64,000 nt of DNA. Source: Mesorhabditis belari. Its lineage: Eukaryota > Nematoda > Chromadorea > Rhabditida > Rhabditidae. Positions 13,101-23,000 of this stretch are shown piece by piece. The DNA lies in contig CAUEEP010000897.1 of NCBI GenBank assembly GCA_958450365.1, positions 212,501 to 276,500 on the forward strand, written 5' to 3'. Positions within the stretch are counted from its first letter, which is position 1. Each line of letters begins with the position of its first letter. The position numbers and the translations under genes were made by a program. The notes below the pieces were generated by a model that had not been told where the DNA came from, did no database searches, and was given only the letters and a program-made list of their open reading frames with translations.

Positions 13101-14814
13101 AGCTGCTTTACTCTATGACTTTAAGCTTGGAAAATCTGCCCGAGAATCGCAGAATTCTATTTCAAAGGTCTATGGCGAACGTAGTATTAGCGAAAGCCAA
13201 TGTTATGGATGGTTTGAGCGATTTCGAGCTGGAAACGAGAGCCTAGAAGATGAGCATCGCGAAGGACGTCCGCGAAAGCTGGATGAGTCTCAACTTTTGC
13301 AAATTATCGAAGAAGACTCCACTTGAACCACTCGGAAATTGTCGGAAATGTTCAATGTTCATCATAGCACCATTGAAGAGCATTTATATTTGATTGGATA
13401 GCGAAACAGATGCGGAAAATGGGTCCCACATGAACTGACCCTCAATCGCAAAATTGCCGTATGATTTTGCCGAACACTTGTTCAATTTTGATTCAAAAAT
13501 CAAAAGCGTATGATTTTTGGAAATCAATTGTTACTTCTGATGAAACGTGGATATTATATGATAACGCTAAGCGCAAGCACCAATGGCTATCAACAAAGCA
13601 AGCCCCGGTTGTCACGTCAAAACCTTTCCACTCGTCAAAACCGGGTGGAAAGAAGTTGATATTGTGCGTATGGTGGAACTATCGTGGATTGGTTTATTTT
13701 GAACTGCTCAAACCTGGTAAAACTGTCACAGCTGAACTTTACAGTGAGCAGTTAGAGCAGTGAGCAGTTAGAGTGAATCAAGCTTTATTGAAATCTCGAC
13801 ATGACACTTCAAAAGTTCGGTTTTTGCATGATAATGCAAAATCGCACACGGCAAAGATGACCCTCCAACAAATCGAAGAGATGGGCTGAAAACTTCTACC
13901 TCACGCCCCATACAGCCCTGACTTGGCCCCATCAGACTACCACTATTAGCTCCAACAAATCGAAGAGATGGGCTAGAAACTTCTACCTCACGCCCCATAC
14001 AGCCCTGACTTGGCCCCATCAGACTACCACTTATTCAGGCCTCTAAAGTAGTTCATCTCCGATCAGCTGTTCAAAGAGTTCATCTCCGATCAGCTGTTCA
14101 AGGAGTTCATCTCCGATCAGCTGTTCAAGGAGTTCATCTCCGATCAGCTGTTCAAGGAGTTCATCTCCGATCAGCCCAGGCGTTTGAAAATGCGGTCACC
14201 AACGATTTTCCAACGGTCACCAAAGTCAAAAAGTCCCCAGTTCTTTGAAGATGAAATTATTGAATTGAGCAAAAGATGGCATGATTTCCTAAATAAAAAT
14301 GGAGAATACCTTTCTGGAGAACACACGGAGGAATCCTCTTTATCTGTTAATCCTCTTTATTTATTGTTTTTTGAAATAAAAATTCGAGTGAAAAAATTCG
14401 CATTATATTCCCGCCAATGTAATAAAGAACTTTCTCGCAGTAAAAAGAGACGAAAATAAACGGGCGAGCAAGTTTTAAGACTCTTTCTGTTTTCCATTTT
14501 TTCATTTTCATTTTCAGCTATCGTACTCCAGAATTTTCGTAGTCAAAGAATGCTTAATCACTTCAATCTGAGCAAAAATTTGAGGAAAATCACTAAACTC
14601 ATATTTTATTTTTGGGAAAAAAAAAAAAAAAAATAATAAAATAAAAAAATAAATTCATTATTTAATGAAAAAAAACCCAAAAAAAAAAAAAAAAAAAAAG
14701 GGGGGGGGCGCCCCCCACAACAACAAAAAAAAAAAAACCCCCCCCCCCCCAAAAAAAAAAAAAAAAAAGAGGGAGGGAAAAAAAAAAAAAAAAAAAAAAT
14801 TTTTTTTTTTTTTG

Positions 14815-14861
<47 letters not shown>

Positions 14862-16645
14862 AAAAAGAAGAGAAAAAAAAAAAAAAAAAAAAAAACTGGC
14901 TGCTTGGGGTATAATTTTTTTTTTTTAATATTTAAATTATATATTTAAATTGTTATTAAAAATAGAAATTAAATTTAAATAAAAAAATTATAAAAAAAAA
15001 AAAAAAACAAAAATAAATAATAAGAAAAAAAAAAAAAATAAAAAATATAATATTAAAGTTAAATTTTTTTTTGGGTTTTGGGGCCCGGGGGGGCGGGGGG
15101 GGGGGGGGGTGGGTCTGAGGGGGGTTTTTGTTTTGGGGGGGGTTTTTGGGGGGGGGTTTTTTTTATTATCCGTGGTTTTTTTGGCCGAAAATAAATAAAA
15201 AAACTGTGGATTTGGGGGGAAAAACCCCCCCCCCCCACACGGGGGTTAGGCTGGGAACCCGGGGGAAATTTCCCGTTAAAGGGGTTTCTTTTTGAAATTT
15301 GGATTTTTTAAATAAATTTTTGTTTTAAAAAATTTTTTTGAATATTTAAAATTTTTTTTTTTTTTTTTAAAAAAAATTTTTTAAAACGCCCCAAAGAGGT
15401 TTTTTTTTTGGGGGGGTTTGGCCACCGAAAATTGGTCGCGACGAGCGAGTTGATTGTAAAAGTGCGTGTTTTTTTCGATAAAAGGCGTTTTAAAAAAATC
15501 GAGTCAGACGGATTTCGATAATTTCTTCACCATTCGATTCAGCACAATTTTCTGCTTCAAATGGATATTCAAACGTGAAATTCTGATAGAGAACGTTTTT
15601 TTTTGCCTTATTTCGCGCGGATGTGCGATGGGTCCACGACCGATCCCGTGCAATCCACAAGGCCGGTCACCCGCCCACCGCAAAGCCTGCGCCCCCATAC
15701 CACCCCAGGCGGAGTGGCATAATTCTGGGGAAAGGGGGACTACAAGAAACAAGCGCGCTGAGATTTAGGAGTAGAAAACGTTTAAGTTTAAGTTTTTTTA
15801 AGGTTTAAGCCCTTCCATTCCAATCCACCGACTAGACACAAGCCAATGGCAAGAACTACCAAGAAAAAGGGGCAACAGGTGTTAACCTGTTGACTCTTCA
15901 TAGCTCTTCTGGAACTGCTGAGAGTTCGCGATTATTCCGCAAAATTGGCAAGAGCAATTTTATTTTAATTACGTTTTTTCTTTTATCTGGATCTCACACT
16001 AGAATTGTTAGAATTCGAATTTTTGATTTTCACCAAAAGAAATTTATATTCGATGTATGGGGTGAATTCTTGCTTTGAGTAGGGTAAAAGGGCAGGTTTG
16101 TCCCTTCCTTAAGCACCTTTTTAGTGTTTCTGGGTATGGGCAGATGAGAACTTTAAATGGGGTGTTTATTGATTCACCCCTGTCCCTATCTGTCCATCAT
16201 GAACCATTGATTGATTGACCCAACTCGCAATAGATTTTGGTCTGGCCTGACTAACAGGCCCAGGATTGGATATTTGAGACGCCTGGGATAGCTTAAAACT
16301 AATACTAATGTCTATGCTACAGTAAACTAGGGATTTTTACAACTTTCTTGTCAAAATTCGACTTTTCCAGGTCGTGGCGGTTCGTCCGGCGTCTCTTCAT
16401 CCGAGGGACTTGGCGGTCTATCAGATCTTGTCCAAATCGAGGTCCTTCCCTCCTCTTCCCATTCATTTCCACAAGCTCGTGTCACTCGTTCAACAATTCC
16501 TCCAATTCCACCAACTCCACCAATTCCACCAATCCCACCAATTCCTCAACCACCAAACCCTCCAAATTCTTCGTCAAATCAAATTCCCAGCCGATCCACA
16601 CGAACAGCAAGTCCTGTAGCGAAAAATGATATCAACATTGTGTAA
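1180..16645 (+). CDS. egl-15: FGF receptor-like tyrosine kinase (EGL-15 type), 5' partial
   Basis: Single-pass receptor tyrosine kinase that would bind FGF ligands and signal through GRB2/SEM-5 and Ras. Exons: 1180-1339, 1369-1572, 1632-1745, 3129-3229, 3270-3404, 3832-3949, 4980-5128, 5199-5306, 6046-6108, 6632-6707, 6752-6837, 6875-6986, 7147-7240, 7793-7889, 7954-8055, 8097-8215, 8285-8378, 9012-9110, 9193-9312, 9420-9496, 9540-9705, 9766-9861, 10688-10825, 10900-about 11073, 11103-11243, 12597-12764, 16371-16645. Two Ig-like domains show their cysteines (LNCKANG/YKCL and FTCEV/YACIT). A hydrophobic helix (6632-6775) precedes a basic stretch. Kinase: GEGAFGEV loop, VAVKRL lysine, [11 protein letters not shown], activation-loop YY in KDYYRKR, and [33 protein letters not shown] is typical of FGFRs. 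The tail has an Asp/Glu run, an SH3-type PPPLPTR and a proline repeat, ending NDINIV. Weak points: donor of exon 2 (gttatt, avoids a stop), a 37 bp intron at 6838-6874, and a phase mismatch between 11073 and 11103. Roughly 1,110 aa without signal peptide. The FGFR call is firm; orthology to EGL-15 is inferred. Confidence 0.9.
1925..2190. repeat. Minisatellite, TAAGTCACTGACTTAGC-like units
   Basis: Irregular tandem and palindromic copies of AAGTCACTGACTTAG in the third intron of the kinase gene. The units are self-complementary and could form hairpins. Confidence 0.7.
2410..2496 (+). ncRNA. tRNA-like sequence (pseudo-tRNA)
   Basis: An A-box-like TGGCCTAGTGG at 2416 and a B-box-like GGCTCGAATC at about 2472 are spaced as in a tRNA with a long variable region. 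The stems do not pair fully, so this is a tRNA-derived element rather than a working tRNA. Confidence 0.4.
2814..2988. repeat. 18 bp minisatellite, GAGCTCTAGATCAAGCTC
   Basis: About nine tandem copies carrying palindromic GAGCTC and TCTAGA cores, inside the intron that precedes the second Ig-domain exons. Confidence 0.85.
3599..3838 (+). repeat. 20 bp tandem repeat that contains the 3' splice site
   Basis: Twelve copies of a 20 bp unit, consensus CC(T/C)TAATTTCAGATCCAAAG. The last copy supplies the acceptor and first codons of the exon at 3832 (TTTCAG, then ATC CAA AAT). The upstream copies carry the same TTTCAG or a variant (TTTCAAG, TTTCAGG, TTTCTTG). Because 20 is not a multiple of 3, acceptors one or two units upstream would shift the frame; only steps of three units (60 bp) keep it. 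Confidence 0.85.
4640..4776. repeat. Dispersed repeat shared with 58495-58632
   Basis: About 135 bp (AGAAGCGCCAATC ... GGCTTGGCTATAGGAG ... ATTCATTGAGTTCTCG) is repeated at high similarity in the last intron of the sphingomyelin synthase gene. A weaker relative lies around 5758-5900. The type of element is not recognised. Confidence 0.7.
4795..4911. repeat. 14 bp minisatellite, GCTGTAGCTCAGAA
   Basis: About nine near-identical tandem copies in the intron before the exon at 4980. Confidence 0.9.
6144..6388. repeat. GTCCGTCT tetramer/octamer array
   Basis: About 245 bp of GTCC/GTCT tetramers, headed by TATTTATAAAAGGGGAAGTG. The same pairing of a TATATAAAAGG-like end with a GGACGGACA-type array recurs at 20266-20310, 21700-22400 and 33115-33595. 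Open frames in all phases ([18 protein letters not shown]) are artefacts of the repeat. Confidence 0.85.
6492..6567 (-). ncRNA. tRNA-like sequence
   Basis: On the minus strand a B-box-like GGGTTTGATTCC follows a tRNA-like body with an unclear A box. It is probably tRNA-derived and sits in the intron just before the membrane-helix exon. Confidence 0.3.
7033..7102 (+). ncRNA. tRNA-Thr(GGT)-like sequence
   Basis: A 70 nt tRNA shape with D arm TAGCTCAGTGGTAAAGC and anticodon loop CTGGTAA (T33, anticodon GGT). T loop is TTCGATT with four of five stem pairs, and about five of seven acceptor pairs form. GGT is an unusual anticodon for eukaryotic nuclear Thr tRNAs, and the mismatches suggest a pseudo-tRNA. 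Related copies lie at 20051 and 59905. It lies in an intron of the kinase gene. Confidence 0.5.
7398..7505. repeat. Minisatellite, GGACCTCTAGGCCAGAG units
   Basis: Four to five 18-19 bp copies in the intron before the glycine-loop exon. Confidence 0.75.
7551..7624 (+). ncRNA. tRNA-like sequence
   Basis: Class II-style A box (TGGCCGAGTG), an ACTCG/CGAGT hairpin in the anticodon position and a perfect B-box core GGGTTCGAATCC. The acceptor ends do not pair well. It is probably a tRNA-derived element. Confidence 0.45.
8690..8943. repeat. 11 bp minisatellite, CCTTAGCCTGG
   Basis: About 22 nearly identical copies in the kinase-gene intron 8379-9011. Each unit contains TTAGCC, close to but not the telomere hexamer. 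The homogeneity suggests recent expansion. Confidence 0.9.
10127..10462. mobile_element. Foldback (inverted-repeat) element
   Basis: Two arms of about 135 bp (10128-10265 and 10325-10461) are near-perfect reverse complements around a ~60 bp loop. A shorter hairpin (10459-10490) follows. It lies in the kinase-gene intron between 9862 and 10687. No coding capacity; MITE-like. Confidence 0.8.
11594..11766. other. Homopolymer-dense stretch, doubtful sequence
   Basis: Runs of G, T and A up to about 13 bases alternate with almost no other sequence. This looks like consensus noise or a collapsed repeat. Frames through it should be ignored. Confidence 0.7.
11904..11980 (+). ncRNA. tRNA-like sequence, left copy of inverted pair
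   Basis: A box GTGGCCTAGTGG, B box GGGTTCAATTCC, and a CTGTGAAACAG hairpin in the anticodon position. By position the anticodon reads GAA, but the stem is weak. Confidence 0.45.
12271..12344 (-). ncRNA. tRNA-like sequence, right copy of inverted pair
   Basis: Inverted copy of the unit at 11904 with several substitutions. A box GTGGCCTAGTGG and B box GGGTTCAATTCC are both kept. Confidence 0.45.
12949..14335 (+). pseudogene. Mariner transposase pseudogene
   Basis: The N-terminal part ([11 protein letters not shown], helix-turn-helix [24 protein letters not shown]), the catalytic [10 protein letters not shown], the HDNAKSH aspartate region and the C-terminal [12 protein letters not shown] are all recognisable. 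Stops and frameshifts separate them, for example after EEDST near 13323. The block with [15 protein letters not shown] is duplicated in tandem (about 13862-13948 and 13949-14031). It cannot make an active enzyme. Confidence 0.9.
14045..14176. repeat. 27 bp tandem repeat inside dead mariner
   Basis: Four to five copies of a unit containing TTCATCTCCGATCAGCTGTT within the transposase pseudogene, so the expansion followed insertion. Confidence 0.85.
14615..15430. other. Homopolymer block, probably unreliable sequence
   Basis: About 800 bp of long A, T, G and C runs separated by a few bases. It resembles no known repeat family and nothing else in the window except 11594-11766. It most likely reflects poor consensus over a hard template. 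The lysine-rich frame at 14665-14928 has no biological support. Confidence 0.75.
15600..16060. repeat. Dispersed repeat, copy 1
   Basis: Two blocks are shared with 27050-27560. The block 15880-16045 (GCGATTATTCCGCAAAATTG ... AGAATTGTTAGAATTC) is direct, whereas the GC-rich block 15610-15770 is inverted there. Not recognised as a known class; probably transposon remnants. Confidence 0.6.
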
Positions 16646-16649
16646 CAAA

Positions 16650-16758
16650 TTCGATTTCTATTTCTATTTCCATTTCTATTTCCATTTCTATTTCTATTTC
16701 CATTTCTATTTCTATTTCCATTTCTATTTCCATTCATTTCCATTTCCATTTCCATTTT
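16650..16758. repeat. TTTCTATTTCCA microsatellite in 3' UTR
   Basis: Pyrimidine-rich 6/12 bp repeat beginning a few bases after the kinase-gene stop codon, so it is expected in the 3' UTR. Confidence 0.8.
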
Positions 16759-16894
16759 CCCAAATTTCTTCCCTATCATTGCATAGCTTTAATTTTTGAT
16801 GAAACTTTTGTCTCTTTGTCTCTTTTTGCTTTTTTGCTCATTTTAAAGTCATTACTGGTCGCAAATCCATCCGCCAAATCCCAGATTCTAATAA

Positions 16895-16933
16895 TTTATT
16901 GTGCTGGAAATTATTTTGGAAATTTTAAATAAA
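16895..16933. terminator. Facing poly(A) signals of two convergent genes
   Basis: AATAAA on the + strand at 16928-16933 lies about 285 nt after the kinase-gene stop. AATAAA on the - strand (TTTATT at 16895-16900) lies about 104 nt after the esterase stop. With cleavage 10-25 nt further on, the two transcripts would overlap tail to tail by several tens of bases. Confidence 0.6.
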
Positions 16934-17003
16934 ATAATGATTTAAATTTGAAATATTCCTTCAAAATATACAAGAGTAAACCCGAATTCAAAAAAATTGA
17001 GCA

Positions 17004-20000
17004 TTAGAGTTCGGTGTGAACATTAGAGTGAACGTGATGAGCATGCGCGCCGGGGAGACGATTTCGCTGCAAATTCTGCGCCCCAATCGCTTTCGGCACA
17101 CGATTCAGCCAGAAATCGATTGTGTCCTGGTTGTATTCCTGAAAAGGAAATTAGTAAATGTTGAAAGAATTTCGGGATTTCGATCAGTACCTTGACCATT
17201 TTTGGAGTCGAGCCAAACTCGGCATACGTCCACGGCTGATCCTTTGAGACTGGGTTCCATTTGAAAGCTGGTGTTGATGGGTCTCTAGAAAATGAGAAAT
17301 TATCGACTTTCTTGACTTGCCAAGAAAATCTTGACGTGTCGAATTGAGAAAATCGAGTGAAATCTAATGCAAAACAATTTTCACTTACCCATTCTTGATG
17401 AAAGCCGCCAAGGAATCAACAAAATTCTTCTGAAATTCGAGATCTTCAGCCGAGAAGAAATCCTCTTTGATTCCCATAAAGTCAAAGAGATATTTCAACT
17501 CGGTTGCGTGCCAAGCGCCTGAAAAGAGACAAACTACAAACGTAAACTACGAACGTAAACTATAAACGCTTCTAACTTGCAACAAATCTACCGGATTGAC
17601 AAGAGCTATAACTCAAAAGAAAGAGAATTTCAAGAGCCTTCGAATGGACTAAAGCACATCCAAAAATCTCAATGCTAAAGAAAGCTTCAGTGGTTTGTAG
17701 CTTGAACGCTTCGACCACGCGTTAGTGACTACAAACCACTGTAACTTCCGTTAGCATTGATATTTTTGGATGTGCTTTAATCCATTCGAAAGCTCTTGAG
17801 ATTCTCTATTTTTTGAGCTATAGATCATCACAATCCGTCAGTTATAAAGCAAGTTAGAAGCGTTTTTAGCGTAACAGCTCATCATTTTTGTAGTTTATAG
17901 TGCCCATGTCTATCACAACTCATTCTAAAAGCCGTTCTGTTCCAATATTTCAAACACAAACCATCAATCGTTCGATTCAGTCTCCTTTCCAAAGATGATT
18001 GATAGGTGATCACGTATAACCAACTCGGCCAATTATTCAAGCGTCTCAACTCGAGATCGTGAAGTGCTGGGACGACAAATTGCAGATCGGAGAGTAGCTG
18101 AAAGAAATGGATTTAATGGAAAATGACCCAAGTACCTTCATCGTTATGAAAACTAGCTCAAAGGTAGCTCAATTTGAAAACACTTACTTCTGTGTACCGA
18201 TGCATATAAAAGCGATTGTTCGGGCTTGAAGGAGCCATTCGTCGAATGTAATACTCGTCAAGTAGCTCGACGAAAGGACCCATTTTTCTGCCTAAATCAC
18301 TTTTCATTTTAAAAATGATTGCAAACAATACGGTTTTTCAATCACTGACTGTTTAGCTTTCATTTAGACTATTTTGCCTATTTTCTAGGCTTCTAGGCTT
18401 CTAGGCTTCCTAGGCTTCCTAAGCTTCCTAGGCTTCCTAGGCTTTCTAGGCTTTCTAGGCTTCTAGGCTTCTAGGCTTCTAGGCTTCCTAGGCTTCCTAG
18501 GCTTCCTATTTAGACTATTTTCTATAAACATAGACACTTTAAAACACCTAAAAATTTGTTTTAATGCTGTAACAAGAAAGAAAAAAAGATTTTGACAGTA
18601 CGGGGATTCGAACCAGGTAGAGAGGGGGAAGGACTCGCTCGAGAAACGAGCGCACTATCCACTACACCACTCTGCCACTGCTCAGAGGGAAGTAATTCAG
18701 CGTCATGCCACGGCTGCCCCATTTTTCCAAAAAGTGTCCAAACTTCAAAAGCATTTTTTCTAACTGAGCCCAGTCTTAAGTCGGGTTTATGCCGCTCTCA
18801 CAACGGCACTTATGGTGTAGTGGATAGTGTGATGGTTTACAAAACTGGTCAAGGTTTTAGTGATGGGTTCGAATCCTCACTTGCCAAATCCTTTCTAATT
18901 TTTATTTTTCACAATGATATTTCTGATTTTCACAATAATATCACAAATTCTTATAATATTTTCCTTGTTTATCAGATACTAATTTGAACAAACTTGAAAC
19001 AAACAATGAAACTTGAACAAAATAGAATGCCAGTGCTGTCTGTCTATCTGTATATCTGTCTTACTTTGGTAAATGATAAAACTCTTTAAAAGTACTGCAC
19101 TCTCTAATAGTATTGCGGTCCAGGAGGGGGTTCAAAAAATAGTAGTGCGCACTACTATTAGAGAGAATACGGTAGTAACTTGAAAAAACTTGAACACTGA
19201 AATGAATAAGATACAATACCAGTGCACTGTTTCCTAACAAAAGCTTTCTAAATGGTTAATCTTCAAGAAAATTGATGATAATCGCTTTCTTGACACGGGC
19301 ATAGAGCTTATATTAGAATATCTGTGTCCTTGCGAAACCTTTGTCACTTCTACTTACCATATTCCGGTTCAGTAGCCACTTTTTGAGCGATAAACTCGTG
19401 AAGATCTTTCTCCGAGTAATCAGCTCGTTTCTCTTTTGGAATGGCCACTCCGTTGAATGCCGGGAAACCTTCGAAACCCTCAACTGAAAACTTTTTAGAT
19501 CAGAGTTTTTACGTTAAGCTTCAAAATTGTAAATTTTCGAAAATCTCACCGAAAATCCCCGATTCGGTATCGGTGAAGCCGGAAAGCACTGGTTTTGGCT
19601 GAGCCGATTTGAGCATTTGCTCGAGAGGATATGGGAAGAATTCCCCGTCGATCCGCGGATGGAATTTCAGAAAATTCGGATGCTCGCGAGCTGCACCCTG
19701 AAAGAATTTCGAATCCAAATTTTCGAATAACTAGCTCACAATCTTCTCGACTCCATCAAGGATCTCTTGTATCGTTCTCTCCTTCATGCACTCCAGGATT
19801 TTCGCCGTCTCTCGGTGATCATTTTTTCGACAACCAACCACTTTCGCTAGCTCGTAGGATTCCTATAGCATTAAGAAATTGTCAAAATGTTTTTTACATT
19901 TTAGAGGCTCTGAAAATGCGTAATGTATCAGTAAGTTTCGAAAAAAATCGAGATTTTTGGCTTTTCTTGTTTCCCTTATTTCCTTCTCTTCCTTCTCTTT

Positions 20001-23000
20001 CTTCCTTTCTTTCTCTTCCTTGTCTACCCTATTTCTTCTTGGATAAAGAAGGCATCGATAGCTCGATGGTAGAGCAGCCTAAGCAGCATCAGCCTAAGCC
20101 TAAGCATCACCCCGGTAAGCAGAAGGTCGAGAGTTCAATTCCCAATCGTTCCGAAATTTTTTGCCATTCATTACTTCATAGAGTAAATCTTTTGAAATTC
20201 AATAAAACTGGATTCAAGCTTGATCATCGAGTATAATTGTATAGCATAATATAAAATAGAGTATATCTACTATAAATGAAGTAGAAGAGACGTCTGTCCG
20301 TCTGTCTGCCTGTCTGTTGGCACTACTCCGCGCCCAGTGAACCGTTTCAAATGACTTATAGTTAGTTTGGCTCAGAATTCCATGTCGTTGTGCAACAGGG
20401 TCTTAGATTTTCAAAAAAAACCAAAAGTGGCGACACGGGCAGGAGTCGAACCTGGGTTGTGTGGGCTAGAGACAAGGGTGCTCGCTCGTCTGTCTGTCCG
20501 TCTGTCTGTCTGTGCGCAGCCATTGACAAAAAGGGACGGACCTTCGAATGTGCGGAAAACGCGAATTATAAACTATTATAAACTAAACTAGCAGTTAGTT
20601 GCTGTTAATCTCGTTGTTTTTCAATGCAATCGATCTTCACCGAACTTACTTCAACAACCAAGTCGGATAGAGCGAATTCAGCGAACATCGACCCAGAGAA
20701 CTCGATTGTTTGATGGAAATAAACTAAAATTTCAAAATCTATTCAAATTTCTGAATTATCCATGCTATTTAAGGACGATAACTGACCGTCAGCATGTGGT
20801 GAAAAGGTGAGCGCAGAAGCGGCGGCTGATCCAGCCGAGTGACCGGATACAGTAATCCTCTCATTGTCGCCTCCGAAAACTGGCAAAACCTGAAAAATAA
20901 ATAATTTATTTAGCTAATCGCCTTTTACTAAAGTATTTTTGCACTTCAGAGAGCTAAATCTTTGACTTTGACTTGACTTACATCTTGGAGAAATTCCAAA
21001 GCAGTTGCCATATCCCAAAGTCCCATATTTCCGGGAACATTCTGATCGCCGAGTGAAAAGAAACCTGAAAATACGGTAAGTAGTTGATGAGCTGACTAGT
21101 CAATGAAGCTCAGCTTCTCAGAAAATCAACTGATTAGTTAATGATGCTTTTTTGCTTTTGACTATTTAAAGCATTTTCCCACCAAGTGGTCCAAGTCGAT
21201 ATTGGAGAGTGACAACGACGATTCCCTTTGTGACAAAATGGTCGACCAGACGTTGATAGCCGTACTCGTGCGCATTTCCGACCTCGTAGCCGCCACCGTG
21301 AATGAAAACGAGAACGGGAAGAGAGCCCGACTGAAAATTGGCTGATTGTTGGCCGAACGTTAGCAATGATACAGTAATTCAAGTCCATTTACTCATTACA
21401 GGATACCAGACAGTAGCCAGTCATTGTTTATCATTCAAAGCCCGCCTTACAACCGTTTCCACTAGAAATGAGAAAATTCTAAGTCGAACCTAATTCCACC
21501 TTCGTTTTCTCAGCCGTCTCCTGGCCAATTGTTTTGAAATTTTGTTTATAAAGAGAAATTTGCATTCTCTGCTTTAGGTTCGAATTTTCCTATGTCTAGT
21601 CTCCACCAGCTGGCATTCAAGGCCGTATAGTTATACCGAGATCTTAAAAACATTTAAAGCAAAACATTTGGAGCGAACGGGAATCGGAATCCGTGTGAAA
21701 ATCGCGTGTGACGGACGGACAAACGGACGGACAAACGGACGATCGAATGGACGGACAAACGGATGGACAAATGGACGAACGAATGGACGGACAAACGGAC
21801 GGACAAATGGACGATCGAATGGACGGACAAACGGACGGACAAATGGACGGACAAACGGACGGACAAATGGACGGACAAATGGACGGACAAATGGACGGAC
21901 AAATGGACGGACAAACGGACGGACAAATGGACGGACAAACGGATGGACAAACGGACGGACAAACGGACGGACAAATGGACGGACAAATGGACGGACAAAC
22001 GGACGGCATGGACGACAAAGGACGGACAACTAGGACGGACAAACGGATGGACAAACGGACGGACAAACGGACGGACAAACGGACGGACAAATGGACGGTC
22101 AAATGGACGGACAAACGGACAAATTTCTCAGCCGTCTCCCGGTCAATTGTTTTGAAATTTTGTTTATAAAGAGAAATTGGCATTCTCTGCTTTGGGTTGG
22201 AATTTTCCTATGTCTAGTTTTGTCTAGTTTTCCCAATTTTCCCTGTCCACGCGCTGGCATTCAAGGCCGCATAGTTATACCGAGATCTTAAAAACATTTA
22301 AAGCACAAAATTTGGAGCGAACGGGAAACGAATCCGTGAGAAAATCGCGTGTGACGGACGGACGAACGGACGGACGCTTGCCTTTTATATATGATAAGAT
22401 TCTTTAGCTAAAGTTACAGGTTAAAAGGTTTAAAAGATTTGAAATGAAAGAGAAACTGAATTTATCGTAGTTCAAATACTCCAAATAGTAGACTCCAGTA
22501 GGCATTTGTTTTTTTTCAAATTCTAAGTACAACTTTTTAACTCCAAACCCTTTCTGCTGGCGTCATGATGTTCAAAAATAGACAATCCTCACTGAAGTCG
22601 ATATCGTTTCTCACGTGAGCGCTGAAAGTTTTCAATTAAATCAACTTTCTTCTTTAAATTAGTGCACAAATATATTTCTAGCCCAATTTGAAGAACATTT
22701 CATAGAAATCCACTCCAAAAATCTTTTTATAGAAACGCTGCGGTTTCAAGAAAGCTTATGTAGCGAGCGAGCGGTGCCCCGGATGAGATGTGTTTACTTT
22801 TCTATTTCACTCTATAACTCGACTTCCAATTGTCAGATCGACTTGGGGTTGGTTTTGAAATGATCCTTATGAAATTTGGTTATAGAAAAGTACAATTTAT
22901 CTTGTATACTCATGTGTAAGGACATAGAGAAAATTTGAGTCAAAGTTGAACTACTTACTTGCAAAAGTTGACCAACTTGGATGGTCTATAACTCAAGGTA

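Larger units (their letters stand above)
12896..14422 (+). mobile_element. Mariner-family DNA transposon, degenerate
   Basis: Element of 1,527 bp with terminal inverted repeats (TTAGGTTGGCGGGG at left, TTACATTGGCGGGAATA as complement at right, then AATGCGAATTTTT) and flanking TA. It sits in the kinase-gene intron 12765-16370, in the same orientation as the gene. It encloses a broken transposase and two internal duplications. Confidence 0.9.

Noticed and set aside
14665..14928. Lysine-rich frame
   Set aside because: Lies in homopolymer sequence that is probably unreliable.
21631..22183. Frames up to 179 codons on both strands
   Set aside because: Artefacts of the GGACGGACA array inside an esterase intron.
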